Shown here in pieces: positions 45,949-57,270 of a stretch of 64,000 nucleotides of DNA (positions are counted from its first letter, which is position 1; every line of letters begins with the position of its first letter). The stretch spans positions 40,579,501 through 40,643,500 of the forward strand of contig NC_083710.1 in assembly GCF_033118175.1 (NCBI RefSeq), in the 5' to 3' direction. The notes under the pieces are model-generated. The model worked only from the letters and a program-made list of their open reading frames with translations, made no database searches and was not told where the DNA came from. Source of the stretch: Dama dama. Lineage: Eukaryota; Chordata; Mammalia; Artiodactyla; Cervidae. The position numbers and the translations under genes were made by a program.

Positions 45949-46590
45949 CGTTGTATTGCTGTTTATCCTGCTCGTGACACCAATTGTCTCACTGTATCTG
46001 CTTCCCTGGTGGCTCAGATGGTAAAGTGTCTGCTTGCAATGTGGAAGACCTGGGTTCGATCCCTGGGTCGGGAAGATCCCCTGTAGAAGGAAATGGCAAC
46101 CCACTCCAGTACTCTTGCCTGGAAAATTCCATGGATGGAGAAACCTGGTAGGCTATAGTCCATGGTATCGCAAAGAGTCAGACATGACAGAGGGACTTCA
46201 CTTATCACTTATCACTGTTTGCACTGTTTGCTGAGCCCAGGGTAGGCAAGGTGTGAGCTGAGGTTTGAAGGAAACTGAAGCAGCCATAGAAACTAGAGAC
46301 CCTTTTATTCTCTCCTGGCTGATGCAGCAGTCATAACAACAGACAGACCGTAATCCCTACTCTTGTGGCTGACCCAACAGATACACCCTTGATGCAGCAG
46401 TAAAATGCCACTGCTTTTTAGGTGGAGCTCATATAGGTGTATCACACACAAAACCCATACAAAGTGAATGCCTCATGATGCACATGAGCATTGCTATAAA
46501 TTATCTCAGCTGTTGCACAATCATTATTTACAAAATATGGGGTGAGATAGCCTGAACATACCTTCTTGGCTAATTTGTTCTCTCCCCACT
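45949..46590 (-). mobile_element. Solo ERV LTR inside BovB, itself split by Bov-tA
   Basis: It shares its whole length with the LTR at 57271-57953: agcccagggtaggcaag, ctctcctggctgatgcagca, aggtggagctcatat, catgatgcac and gctaatttgttctctcccca. A minus-strand AATAAA is read from ttttatt near 46300. About 430 bp remain once the SINE is removed. Confidence 0.7.
45996..46211 (+). mobile_element. Bov-tA SINE with 7-bp duplication, inside LTR
   Basis: Head cttccctggtggctcagatg, B-box ggttcgatccc (very close to tRNA), tail gagtcagacatgacagaggg with CTTATCA units. tcactgt flanks it at 45989-45995 and 46212-46218. Confidence 0.93.
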
Positions 46591-47641
46591 GTGATATCAT
46601 CGGCATATCTGAAGTTGATATTTCTCCTGACAATCTTGATTCCAACCTGTGAATCATCCAGCATTTTGCATGATACACTCTGCTTATAAATTAAATAAGC
46701 AGGGTGACAATATACAGCTTTGAAGTACTCCTTTCTCAATTTTGAACTAGTCCATTGTTCCATGTCCGGTTCTCTCTGTTGCATCTTGTCCTACATATAG
46801 GTATCTCAGAAGATGGGTAAGGTGATCTGATATTCCCATCTCTTTAAGAATTTTCCAGTTTCTTTTGATCCACACTGTCAAAGGCATTTGCAGACTCACT
46901 GAAGTAGATTTTTTTTTAAATTCCTTTGGTTTTTCTATTATCCAGTTTATGTTGGCAATTTGATATCTGGCTCCTCTGCCTTTCCAGCTTGTACATCTGG
47001 AAGTTCTTGTTTCAAGATCTATTGAAGCCTATCTTGAAAAATATTGAGCATTACCTTGCTAGCATGTGAAATTAGTGCAATTGTATGGTAATTTTAGCAT
47101 TCTTTGGCATTGCCTTTCTTTGAGACTGGAATGAAAACTGACCTTCTCCAGCCCTGTGACCAAATTTGCTGGCATATTAAGTATAGCACTTTAAGAGGAT
47201 CATCTTTTAGGAGATGAAATAACTCAGCTGAAATCACATCACCTCCCCTAGCTTTGTTCACAGTAATGCTTCCTAAGGGTCACCTAACTTCACACTCCAG
47301 AATGTTTGGCTCTAGGAGAGTGACGTCACCATCCTGGTTATCCAAGTCATTAAGACCTTCCTGTACAGTTTTTCTGTGTATTCTTGCCACCTCTTCTTAA
47401 TCTTTTCTGCTTCTGTTATGTCCTTGCTGTTTCTGTCCTTTATTGTGCCCATCTTTGCATGAAATATTCTCTTCATATCTCCAATTTTCTTGAATAGATA
47501 TCATTATTGTATGTAAAACAGATAGCTAATGGGAAATTGCTATACAACACAGGGCGCTCAACCTGGTGCTCCATGACAACCTAGAGTAGTGGGATGGCAT
47601 GTGATGTGAGAGGGAGGTTCAAGGGGAAAGGGACATATGTA

Positions 47642-47657
47642 TCAGTTTAGTTCAGTT
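47642..47657 (-). mobile_element. 16-bp BovB-tail-like insertion with 8-bp duplication (candidate)
   Basis: tcagtttagttcagtt lies between two copies of catatgta (47634-47641 and 47658-47665) within the L1 3' UTR. On the minus strand it reads as the BovB tandem tail alone. Confidence 0.5.
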
Positions 47658-47762
47658 CATATGTACACTTATGGCTGATTCATACTCATGTATGGCAGAA
47701 AACAACACAACATTATACAGCAATTATCCTCCAATCCAAAGTAAATATTTTTTTCTTTAATT

Positions 47763-49207
47763 TGCTTAGTTTGTCTTTAGAACACTATTTCTACATAGAG
47801 TATTTCACAAACCACTTTTTCTTAAGCAAATTATACTTACATTTTCCTATTTTTTAAAAAAATAAACACTAATCTTTTAGGACTAATCTTTCCAAAATTT
47901 AAAAATCATATTGGGGAATTTAAACTACAATTAACTATATGTAAATATCAAGTCTTCCTACTTTCTGTTTTATCTCAAGAAGCCTAAAAAGGGAATATTA
48001 CTTTCAGAAAATTTTCTATTGTTGTTGATGTTAGTATTTGATAGCCAAAAAGAAGACTAACAGAATTTTTTTTACTGACACATGTAATAGCTTACTTATA
48101 AATAAGTAATTGATTGATTATAATATGCAAATATGCTCTTTGAACACATCAAAAGATAATACTTTTAAAATGTATTTGACATCATTAACTTGAGAATTTT
48201 CTAGTCTCGATGAGATATTTTAAAAACCTCATTCTTCAAGTCTATCCATAATAAAGATGTTAGCTCTTTGTAATTCTGTTATTTCCAGGGTGTGCAGATT
48301 TAAATATATGCTAATGCTTTTAAAATATGTGTCTCAGAGAATATAAAAGAAATTAACTTTGACACTTGATAATTGGTGGAATTGACACCCTCATTGCAAA
48401 CAAGCCCTCTGGCTTCATTCATTTTAAGTCCTTTTAACAGATACAAGACTTAAATTTATTAATATAGTCTTGTATTTTAGTAAATTGCATTTTCTAATTA
48501 TTGATTTTATTTGAAAATGAGAAACAATCACATAAATGGCTATTTTTGACAACTTCAGGATATAAAAACATGGTTGCTTTGCTTCCTAAAATTCTTATGC
48601 ACTATAGAGTAAATGATGTTTCAATTACTATTATTAATTCAGAAATTGACAGTATTTTTTTCAGAATTTTTAAATGCTAAAACTAAAAGGAAAATTTCAC
48701 TCAGGTAACACTGTTAAACTAAATGTGTTCAAATTATGTTGAATGGCATTATAATTAGGTCCAAAGCTAAGGTACTATCAATGAAAACAATTCTATAAAT
48801 CAGAAAATAATTATTTGTTTATAAGTCATGAAAATATTCTATCTGATACTAAGTCAGGAAGATTTCTGTGGCTATTCTCAGTCATAAGTGTGTCTCTCTG
48901 TGTATGTGCACTTGCCCACTTATAATGCCAGTAGTGACATTTTATGTATTGAAATTATTTGTTTCATTATCATCTACACCACCCCCCATCTCACACATTC
49001 AGTGTGCATTGGCCATGAGACTATTATGAGCAGTCAAGTGAGTCTTATTCAATATTGCATATCAAAAGGATAATCTCGGTATTTGACATTATTAAAATGT
49101 TTGATGCACAAGCATTTTTTCTTTATTTTAAAGAAAAACTCAACTAGAAATAGCTTCAAATATGCAAAAGCGTGAAGCCTCAGTGGCCAATTAAAAAATC
49201 TCAAGAA
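47763..49207. other. No recognised feature
   Basis: 1.4 kb of AT-rich DNA with no repeat or exon signal. Confidence 0.5.
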
Positions 49208-49258
49208 GAATTAGTGGTGAATAAGAGTCAGACACAAGTTAGTGACCGAACAACAACA
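49208..49258 (+). mobile_element. Bov-tA or BovB tail fragment
   Basis: aagagtcagacacaagttag followed by tgaccgaacaacaacaa, about 50 bp only. Confidence 0.6.
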
Positions 49259-50070
49259 ATGCTGGTTTTATGAATAAGTGTTGCTTATGCCTTCAAAATT
49301 GTTACTCTGCATTAGAGACTCCAACTTTCAGAAAAGATACATATTGTCTCTCATATTTCTATATAGATGGAGAACAATACAATTATTTCCAGAAATATTA
49401 TGTGAAATCAACCCTGTATTTCAGGGTTAATTGTGTAAGCAGAAATACAATCCTAGATATGCTACCTTTTTCTAAGAAAGATTTATAAAATGTATGGTTG
49501 AAAGATGTATTAAATATTCAATTTGTTAGTATATTTTGACCATTATTTACATAATTTAATCTAGATAAATATAGCAGATGATGGTCAGTGAAGAGGTGGC
49601 AGTTGAGGATAGAATAAAAGATCAGAACCAACATTAGGTTAGTAGAAATAATATCTTAAAAACTAAAATATCTGATGCTTAATCCTTATTCCAAAAATGC
49701 CATCAATATGAATTTTAGCTGTTTCTTTCAATATTTATGAAAATAACAAAATTTGAATCATATCTATGTTAATGATTTGGGGATGGAATAAATAAATTTA
49801 TATTTATAGCTGCTGAGTATTATAACTAGAATTAAAACAAGTAATGATAACCAGAGCAATGTCTTGATTTATCTAATATGAAGATACCAGTAGAAGGGCA
49901 TTAGCAGCCATATTTACAGAGGGTGCTAACAGAATAATTTCATAGCTCATATGACAAGGTTTCCTACAAAACCAAAACTACGTGTAATGCTCATTGAACA
50001 GAAATTCTCTGGCTCACAGTATATACTTTTGTTTTCTTATGTAAACCTTGTCTACCTTTTCCTTCTGTTA
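49259..50070. other. No recognised feature
   Basis: AT-rich. The open frame at 49270-49488 has no family resemblance. Confidence 0.5.
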
Positions 50071-50113
50071 GGTTGTTGTTGAGTCACTCAGTTGTGTCCA
50101 ACTCTTTGTGAAT
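50071..50113 (-). mobile_element. Bov-tA tail fragment
   Basis: aggttgttgttgagtcactc followed by agttgtgtccaactctttgtg, 43 bp, abutting an LTR. Confidence 0.65.
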
Positions 50114-50406
50114 CCTTTCCCAAGGCATACATCTTGAGATAACTTCAGTGTAAAACTTTTACAGCCTTGTACAGCCTTGCAGTATTCTTTTTATCTATTC
50201 TCAGCAGCCAGTTGAAAAGTATATAATACTCTGCTTAAATTAGTGAGGCAGGTACTCTTTCTACCCCTTTCTGATGTCTATGTCAGAAACTTTCTTTGTC
50301 CTTTGACTTTAAATAAAAATCTTTGCTGCACAAAGATCTGCATGACAGAGACTGTGTCTTTGGTCCCAGAGTTAAACCTTCCCTTTCGGAGACCACAAAC
50401 TTGGCA
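50114..50406 (+). mobile_element. ERV LTR, 5'-truncated
   Basis: TATATAA at 50220-50226 and AATAAA at 50312-50317 bracket an R-like segment with gatgtctatgtcagaaac. The end is caaacttggca. It is the same family as the LTR at 9256 (shared tatctattctcagcagccag-like block) and related to those at 721 and 35330. Confidence 0.65.
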
Positions 50407-50430
50407 CTGAACACTGTAAGCCATCACTTT

Positions 50431-50712
50431 CTCTAGTTGCAGTGAATGGGGGCTACTCTCTAGTTGGGATATGCAGGTTTCTTATTGTGGTGGCTTCTGT
50501 TTTGTAGATCGTGGGCTCTACTGCACACAGGCTTCAGTAGTTGTGTTTCATGGGCTCATAGTTGTAGTTCATGGGCTCTGGAAAAGAAGCTTAGCAGTTG
50601 TGGTATATGGGCTTAGTTACCCCATGACCTGTGGAATCTTTCTGGACCAGATCAAACTCATGTCCCTGCATTTGCAGGTGGATTCCAACCCCTGGACTGC
50701 CAGGGAAGCCCT
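50431..50712 (-). mobile_element. CHR-2-like tRNA-derived SINE
   Basis: Antisense repeat phrases gtgggcttagttac, ttcagtagttgtgtttcatg and ggtggcttctgttttgtag, ending with the head (ctgccagggaagccct) and a B-box-like gatcaaactcatg. This is the cetartiodactyl CHR type and the only copy seen here. The 161-codon open frame crossing it into L1 is a shadow. Confidence 0.82.
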
Positions 50713-50740
50713 ATCAAACATCCTGTCAAATATTAGAGAG

Positions 50741-52850
50741 GAGCTAATACCTATCATTCTCAAACTCTTCCAAAACATTACAGAGGGAGTAACACTCCCA
50801 AGTTACTTCTACAAGACCATCATCACCCTGATATCAAAACTAATATGTTTTTTAAAAAAAGAAAGAAAATTACAGACCCATATTACTGATAAACATAGAT
50901 GCAAAAATCCTCAAAAACAAAACAAAAAATGCCAACTAGCACATACAATCCAATAACATATTAAAAGGATCATATACACCATGATCAAGATAGATTTAAT
51001 CAAGGAATGCAAGGCTTCTTCAATGTAAGCTGATCAATCAATGGGGTATACCATATTAACAAAGAATAAAAACCATATGATTATCTCAACAGATACAGAA
51101 AAAACTCTTGACAAGAATTAATGCCTATTCATGATTTAAAGAAAAAACAAAAACAAAAATCTGTCCAGAAAGCAAGCATAGAGGGAACTTAGCTCAACAT
51201 AGTGAAAGATGTTTACAACAAACCCACAGAAAACATCATTTTCAATGGTGAAAAACAGAGCATTTCTCCTAAGATTAGGAACAAGACAATGATGTGCACT
51301 CTTACCACTCTTATTCAACATAGTTTCAGAAGTCCTAACCATAGTAATCAAAGAAGAAAAAGCTGTAAAAGGGATACAAATTAGAAAAGAAAACTATCAT
51401 TTTTAGTGGATGACATGTATTACTGGACCTAGCCAATAAATTTTTTGAAGTTGCATAATCCAAAATTAGTGGACAGAATCTCTTGCATTTATATCCACTA
51501 ACAATGAAATAGCAGAAAGAGAAAGCTAAAAATCCCATTTGCCATCAAAACAAAAATAATAAAATACTTAGGAATCAACTTATGTAAGGAAGCAAAAGAC
51601 CTGCACTCAGAAAACTAAGAAACACTGATGGAAGAAATTAAAGATGACACAAAAATATGGATATACCATGGTCTTGGACTGGAAGAATCAATATTTTAGA
51701 AAAGAATATACTATCCAAAGCAATCTGTAGATTCAAGGCAATTCTTAACAAATTACCAATGGCATTCTTCATAGAATCAGAACAAAAATGCTTATAAATT
51801 TGTATGAAAACACAAAAGACCCTGAATTGTCAGTGTAATCTTGAGAAAGACAAACAGAGTTGGAGGAATCAGGTACCACATCTTCAAACTCTACTATAAA
51901 GCTACAGTAATCAAGACAGTATGGCAATGGCTCAAAAACAGAATTATAGAACAATGGCACAGGATGGAAAGCCTAGAGATAAACCCACATGCCTATGGTC
52001 ACTCAAGCCATGCAAATGAGCAAGAATGTACAAAGGAGAAAAGACAGACTCTTCAATAAGTGGTGCTGAGAAATCTGGACAACTACAAGTAAAAGAATGA
52101 AATTAGAGCACTATCCAACATGACGCACAAAAGTAAACTCAAAATGGAATAAAGGTTTAAATGTAAGATCAAATACTATAAAACTCTTAGAGGCAAACAT
52201 AGGAAAAACACTCTTATACATAAACCACAGCAAGATATTTTGATGTATTTCTGAATAATGAAAATAAAAACAAAAATAAACATATGTTAACTAAATAAAT
52301 TTAGGAGATCTTGTACAGCAAAGGAAATCATAAAAACTGAAAAGGAAAATCCATAGAGTAGGAGAAAGTATTTACAAGTAGAGCAATGGACAAGGAATTA
52401 ATCTCCAAAATATACAAACAGCTCATGGAACTCTCAAAAAACAAACAACTCAATCAATAAATGGACGGGAGAACTAAATAAATGTCTTTCCAGAGAAAAT
52501 ATACAGATAGCCAAAAAATGCATGCAAGATGCTCAATATCACTAATTATTAGACAGTACAAATTAAAAAAGAAATGAAGTGTCACCTGACACTGCTCCTA
52601 ATAGCCATCATCAAAAAATCTGCAAGCAATAAATGCTGACAAGGGTGTGGTGAAAGGGTGATCCTCTTGAACTTTTGAAAGGAATGTAAATTGATACAGC
52701 TACTGTGGAGAACATCATGGAGATTCTTCAGTAAACTAAACAAATTACCATACATCCCAACAATCCCACTATAAGGCATATATCCTGAGAAAACCATAAT
52801 TAAAAAAAAAGACCTGTACCCTCAATGTTAATTGCACTGTTTACAATAGC
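50741..52850 (+). pseudogene. L1 ORF2 remnant
   Basis: It spans the RT fingers/palm (upstream of the catalytic box) to the C-terminus. The catalytic region near 51400 (tagtggatgacatg) reads VDDM in place of FADD. Frames change at about 50870, 51385, 51535, 51620 and later. It is non-functional. Confidence 0.8.
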
Positions 52851-52867
52851 CAGAACAAGGAAACAAC

Positions 52868-53028
52868 CCATGGGCTGCAGGAAACCAGTCTTCCCTGCTC
52901 TTCACCATCTCCTGGAGCTTGCTCAAACTCAAGTCCTTTGAGTTGGTGATACCATACAACCATTTCAACCTTGGTTCTCTTCTTCTCCTGCCTTCAATCT
53001 TTCCCAACATCAGAGTCTTTTCTGATAA
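52868..53028 (-). mobile_element. BovB 3' region fragment in L1
   Basis: ccatgggctgcaggaaacca through to caatctttcccaacatcaga, antisense BovB. The terminal tandem tail is missing. Confidence 0.8.
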
Positions 53029-53302
53029 GCTGCTGCTACTACTAAGTCACTTCAGGCATGTCCGACTCTGTGCAACCCCATAGACGGCAGCCCACCAGGC
53101 TCCACCATCCCTGGGATTCTCCAGGCAAGAACACTGGAGTGGGTTGCCATTTCCTTCTCCAATGCATGAAAGTGAAAAGTGAAAGTGAAGTCGCTCAGTC
53201 ATGTCTGACTCTTCGCAACCCATGGACTGCAGCCTACCAGACTCCTTCACCCATGGTATTTTCCAGGCAAGAGTACTGGAGTGAGTTGCCATTGCCTTCT
53301 CT
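53029..53302 (-). mobile_element. BOV-A2 dimeric SINE
   Basis: A GCTGCTGCTACTACT end (the AGC tail on minus), two BovA monomers and the aaagtgaaaagtgaaagtga linker. It lies next to the BovB fragment, inside L1. Confidence 0.93.
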
Positions 53303-53495
53303 GTATATATACACTACCATGTATAAAATATATGGCTACTGGGAAGTTTCTATAAAGCACAAGAATCTAAGCTCTGTGCACTCTGATGACCTAGATGGGT
53401 GGGATGGGGGAGGAGGGGGGGTTCAATAGAGAGGGGATATAAGAATGCATATAGACTTATTCTCTCCATTGTAAAGTAGAAACTAACACAATGTT

Positions 53496-53497
53496 TT

Positions 53498-53539
<42 letters not shown>
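53496..53539. repeat. (TA)n microsatellite
   Basis: About 22 TA units in the L1 3' UTR. Confidence 0.97.
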
Positions 53540-53543
<4 letters not shown>

Positions 53544-53739
53544 AAAAGATAATAACATCAACTAACAAGATATGCTGATATGTATAAATAAAAACTTTGA
53601 CGCTTCCATCAGGCAGTGGAAAAAGTAGATCTCAATTTTCCCACTTAGTCATTTAACATAAAATCAAGAGAGAGAGAGAGAATGAAAGCTTCCAAAATAT
53701 ATACCAAAAATAAGTAGAGGGCCATCTCATGAACATTCT

Positions 53740-53996
53740 TAATAGGGTATAAATTAGCAGTAGTGAATCCACAACCTAAAAGTCCAATGACAGTTGAACA
53801 GATAATGAAGATATGGTACATATATACAATAGAATATTAGCCACTAAAAGGAATAAAATAGGGTAATTGGTAGAGATGTGGATGGAGTTAGAGTCTGTCA
53901 TATAGAGTGAAGTAAGTCAGAAAGAGCAAAACAAATATTGACTATTAATGCATAATGGGGAATCTAGAAAAATTACACAGATAAACCTGTTTCCAA
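53740..53996 (+). mobile_element. L1 3' end fragment
   Basis: aatagggtataaattagcag, then gtacatatatacaatagaat, then gtggatggagttagagtctg, then gtgaagtaagtcagaaagag, in sense order. Confidence 0.8.
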
Positions 53997-54001
53997 AGCA
54001 A

Positions 54002-54432
54002 GAATCTCAGAAAAGGCAGAGGAACCAGAGATCAAATTGCCAACATCCACTGGATCATTGAAAAAGCAAGAGAGTTCCAGAAAAACATCTCTTTCTGCTT
54101 TATTGACTATGCCAAAGCCTTTGACTGTGTGGATCACAATAAACTGTGGAAAATTCGGAAAGAGATGGGGATACCAGATCACCTGACCTGCCTCTTGAGA
54201 AACCCGTATGCAGGTCAGGAATCAACAGTTAGAACTGGACATAGAACAACAGACTGGTTCCAAATAGGAAAAGGAGTATGTCAAGCCTGTATATTGTCAC
54301 TCTGCTTGTTTAACTTATATGCAGAGTACATCATGAGAAACGCTGGGCTGGATGAAGCACAGGCTGGAATCAAGATCGCTGGGAGAAATATAAATAACCT
54401 CAGATATGCAGACGACATAGCACTTAATTGGT
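54002..54432 (+). mobile_element. BovB reverse-transcriptase core fragment
   Basis: An internal BovB piece with neither 5' nor 3' end. It holds RT motif A (FIDYAKAFDCVDHN, 54099-54140) and the catalytic box RYADDIAL (54402-54425). An open frame of 101 codons runs at 54129-54434. Both catalytic Asp residues of the ADD box are kept, but the fragment is far too short to act. Confidence 0.92.
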
Positions 54433-54706
54433 AACCACTGTGGACATACCTGAACTAAACCTCAGAGGCACTGGAAGAAACTGAAAAGAAATGTGAGAAA
54501 AGTGCAAATATAAACAAAGAATATTGTATAAACTATTTTCCCCATTGGATAGAAGAGCCATTGATTGTAATATACCTCATTATTTTATGTAACATTACCA
54601 TCTACAAATTGCTAGTTAAATAATAGTCATAAACAAACCCTTCTGAAATATGGAGATTAACAGCTAAAGAATCTTTTAAAAAAATATAATAGTATCTCAA
54701 ATATAT
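54433..54706. other. No recognised feature
   Basis: Short AT-rich spacer. Confidence 0.5.
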
Positions 54707-56036
54707 TTATGCTGGTGCAAAAGTAATGACAGTTTGCATTGTTGAAATTTGCTGTTTGATATTGAAATACATTTTAAATAAATGTGGTTATGCTATATAG
54801 CATTTTAATACACATTTTTCACTTTATGTTTTTTTGCTAAGCTAATGACTATCTCACTTGCTGTTTATTTTATATTTATTTTAGATTAAGAAAATATTGT
54901 TAGACAAAAAACAAATTTGAGCTATTTTCTTATTTGAATTCAAAATGGGTGGTAAAGCAGTGGAGACAGATTGCAATGTCAACAACATATTTGGTCCAGG
55001 AACTATTAATGAACATACAGTGCAGGGGTGGCTTAAGAAGTTTTGCAAAGGAGATGAGAATCTTGAAGATGAGAAGTGCAGTGGCCAGACATCAGAAGTT
55101 GACAATGACCAATTATACTATCACTGAAGCTGATCTTCAGTGATAATATAGTGAATACTATACTTCAGACAGTGAAGCTGATCTTAAAATTACACAAGAA
55201 GTTGCCAAAGAATGCAACACCATATGGTCATTTAGCACCTGAAGCGTATTGGAAAGGTGAAGAAGCTCAGTAAGTGGGTGCCTCTTGAGCTGACCACAAA
55301 TCAAACAACAACAACAAAAAGATTATAGGTTTGAAGTGTCACCTTCTCTTACTCTATGCAACAATAACAAACCATTTCTCCATTGGATTGTGATATGCAA
55401 ACCAAAGTGGATTTTATACAACAAGAGCAATGAGCAGCTCAGTGGTTGAACTGAGAAGAAGCTCTAAAGCACTTCCCAAATACAAACTTGCACCAAAAAA
55501 AGGTCATGGTCACTGCTGCTGGCCTACTGACCCTCTGATCTACTAGAGCTCTCTGAATCTCAGTTAAAGCATTATATCTAAGAAGCACACTCAGCAAATT
55601 GATGAGATGCATTGAAAACTGCAAAGCCTGAAGCTGGCATTGGCCAACAGAATGGATCCAATTCTTCTCCATGACAACACCCAACTTCACATTGCACAAT
55701 CAACAAAAGTTGAACGAACTGGGCTTTGAAATTTTGCCTCATCCACCCTATTAACCTGAACTATTACCAACCGACTACCATTTATTCAAGCATTTCAACA
55801 ACTTTTTGCAGGGAAAATGCTTCCACAACCAGCAGGAGACAGAAAATGCTTTCCAAGTTTTCATCAAATCCTGAAGGACAGATTTTTATGCTACAGGAAC
55901 AAGCAAACATATTTCTTGTTGTAAAAAATGTGTTGATTGTAATGGTTTCTAGTTTGATTAATAAAGATTGTTTAAGTCTAGTTACAATGATTTAAAATTC
56001 ACAGTCTGAAACTGCAATTACTTGATGTTGACTCAC
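54707..56036 (+). mobile_element. Mariner DNA transposon (ruminant/Hsmar1-like), inactive
   Basis: The left terminal repeat ttatgctggtgcaaaagtaa and the right end gcaattacttgatgttgac (read inverted) match mariner termini. The length is about 1.3 kb, as expected, with a decayed transposase between. Confidence 0.85.
54945..55885 (+). pseudogene. Mariner transposase remnant
   Basis: A mariner transposase binds the terminal repeats and cuts and pastes the element with a D,D34D triad. The N-terminal frame (ATG at 54945, 60 codons) keeps the helix-turn-helix part with WLKKFCKGDENLEDEKCSGQ. The first catalytic region reads KPKWILYN at about 55399-55422, so the first Asp appears replaced. The second Asp is kept in LLHDNTQ (HDN at 55670-55678) and the third in DYHLFKHFNNFLQGK (Asp codon 55773-55775). 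These three pieces are in different frames. It is clearly dead. Confidence 0.85.
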
Positions 56037-56796
56037 CCTTGAGTAAATATAGAGTGCCAATAGTAAATTTCCTGGCAGTCAGGGACAGTTGAGAAAGAAC
56101 AGTATATGTACAGTTCTCAGTCATCCTTTGCCTTTCACTGGTTACCCTGCAGGAGTACCTGAATTCTCCACCATAAATAAATAAATAATCACATTGCCAA
56201 CCACTGTTGTTCTGGTACTGGCTCTGACCACCCCAACAGGGTATATCATTAAATTTTTAGGAATTTCATGAGTCAGTAGTAAACAGGGCCATTGTTAAGG
56301 AATTATATAGCTTAAAATTAGACACATATTTGAGAAGTAAATCACATAATTTAAAATTAAGTAAATGATAAAAAAATGGAGATAAATACTAAATGCATCA
56401 ATTTCTAATTATTTAATTTTTCTAGTTCTTATGCTCTTAAAGTTATTTACATCTATATGTCTGAAGGATATAAATATTATATAATAGAGTTCTATGGCAC
56501 ATTTCCTTATTTCTAAATGTTTAATGACATAAACATAACTAATTGGTAGCCTCCATTGTCCAAAATAAGAGTCTTTACACAACAGAAATAGGCAAAATCT
56601 ATCAATGGAGATATTATTTTTATTTTTATGTCTTGTCTAGATTTAAGAAAGTTATAGTTTTATTTTGATAGAGAAATTTAACTTGAAATTTGTCATATTT
56701 GTACCTCTTAGAATGGGAATAGCACAAGAGAATGAGAAGCTATTCTAATTTTTGAAAATTATTAACCAATTAAAAAAGAAGTCACTGACATTAAAA
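56037..56796. other. No recognised feature
   Basis: AT-rich, with a short (AAAT) run at about 56175. Confidence 0.5.
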
Positions 56797-56997
56797 ACTC
56801 ACCCAGTCATGTCCGATTCTTTGTGACTCCAGGGACTGTAGCCTGCCAGGCTCATCTGTCCATGAGGATTCTCCAGGCAAGAATACAGGAATGGGTTGCC
56901 ATGCACTCCTCCAGGGGAATCTTCCCAATCCAGGGATCAAACCCAGGTGTCCCACATTGCCCACGGATTCTTTACCGTCTGAGCCACCAGGGAAACC
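56797..56997 (-). mobile_element. Bov-tA SINE
   Basis: Antisense cccagtcatgtccgattctt through to the head ctgagccaccagggaaacc. Confidence 0.9.
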
Positions 56998-57270
56998 AAT
57001 CATTGAAAACAAGTGGAGACAAACACGTGTCATGATTGCTTCACTTTTTCTTACTCTTTAGTTTAAAAAAAAAATTAACCAACATTCATGTTGGGAATAT
57101 AGTCATTCATAAATTGCAACCATAATTTGGTTAAGATGGAAACATTTGGTAAAAAAGTTTTCTAAGCAAAACTTAGAAACAATAGCAAAAACACAATATA
57201 AACTATTGCATATTTTATTATCATATAGAAACTGTTTGCTGTATATCATTTATATCAGAAATAGATATAA

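Larger units (their letters stand above)
45215..47500 (-). mobile_element. BovB LINE inserted in L1
   Basis: The antisense 3' end (ttgtttagtcgctaagtcct) is at 45215, followed by the post-RT region to 45948, an LTR to 46590, then RT and pre-RT sequence to 47500 (tctccaattttcttgaatag). Stops are frequent. The small YADD-side segment (ADDITVGREQ, about 46580-46610) is present but isolated. Confidence 0.9.
43186..47762 (+). mobile_element. L1 (ORF2 C-terminal part plus 3' UTR), split by BovB
   Basis: It begins in the RT catalytic box (tttgcagatgacatgataat, read FADDMIMYIENP) and runs to the ORF2 end and 3' UTR at 45213. It resumes at about 47502 after an antisense BovB and finishes near 47762 (aattatcctccaatccaaagtaaa). 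The flank repeats acatatt (45208-45214) and cattatt (47502-47508) fit a target duplication for that BovB. Confidence 0.9.
50718..53560 (+). mobile_element. L1 (RT to 3' UTR), interrupted
   Basis: It starts inside the ORF2 RT region (gagctaatacctatcattct; ttacttctacaagaccatca) and runs to 52867. After a BovB fragment and a BOV-A2 it resumes at 53303 as 3' UTR (acactaccatgtataaaata, ctgatgacctagatgggtgg) to about 53560. Some consensus is missing at the interruption. Confidence 0.9.

Noticed and set aside
45996..46211. Possible tRNA gene (box A and ggttcgatccc box B)
   Set aside because: It is the tRNA-Glu-like head of a Bov-tA SINE with target duplications. No full cloverleaf is present.
50471..50956. 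161-codon plus-strand open frame
   Set aside because: It runs antisense through the CHR-2-like SINE and into L1 ORF2 sequence, so it is a composite of two repeats.
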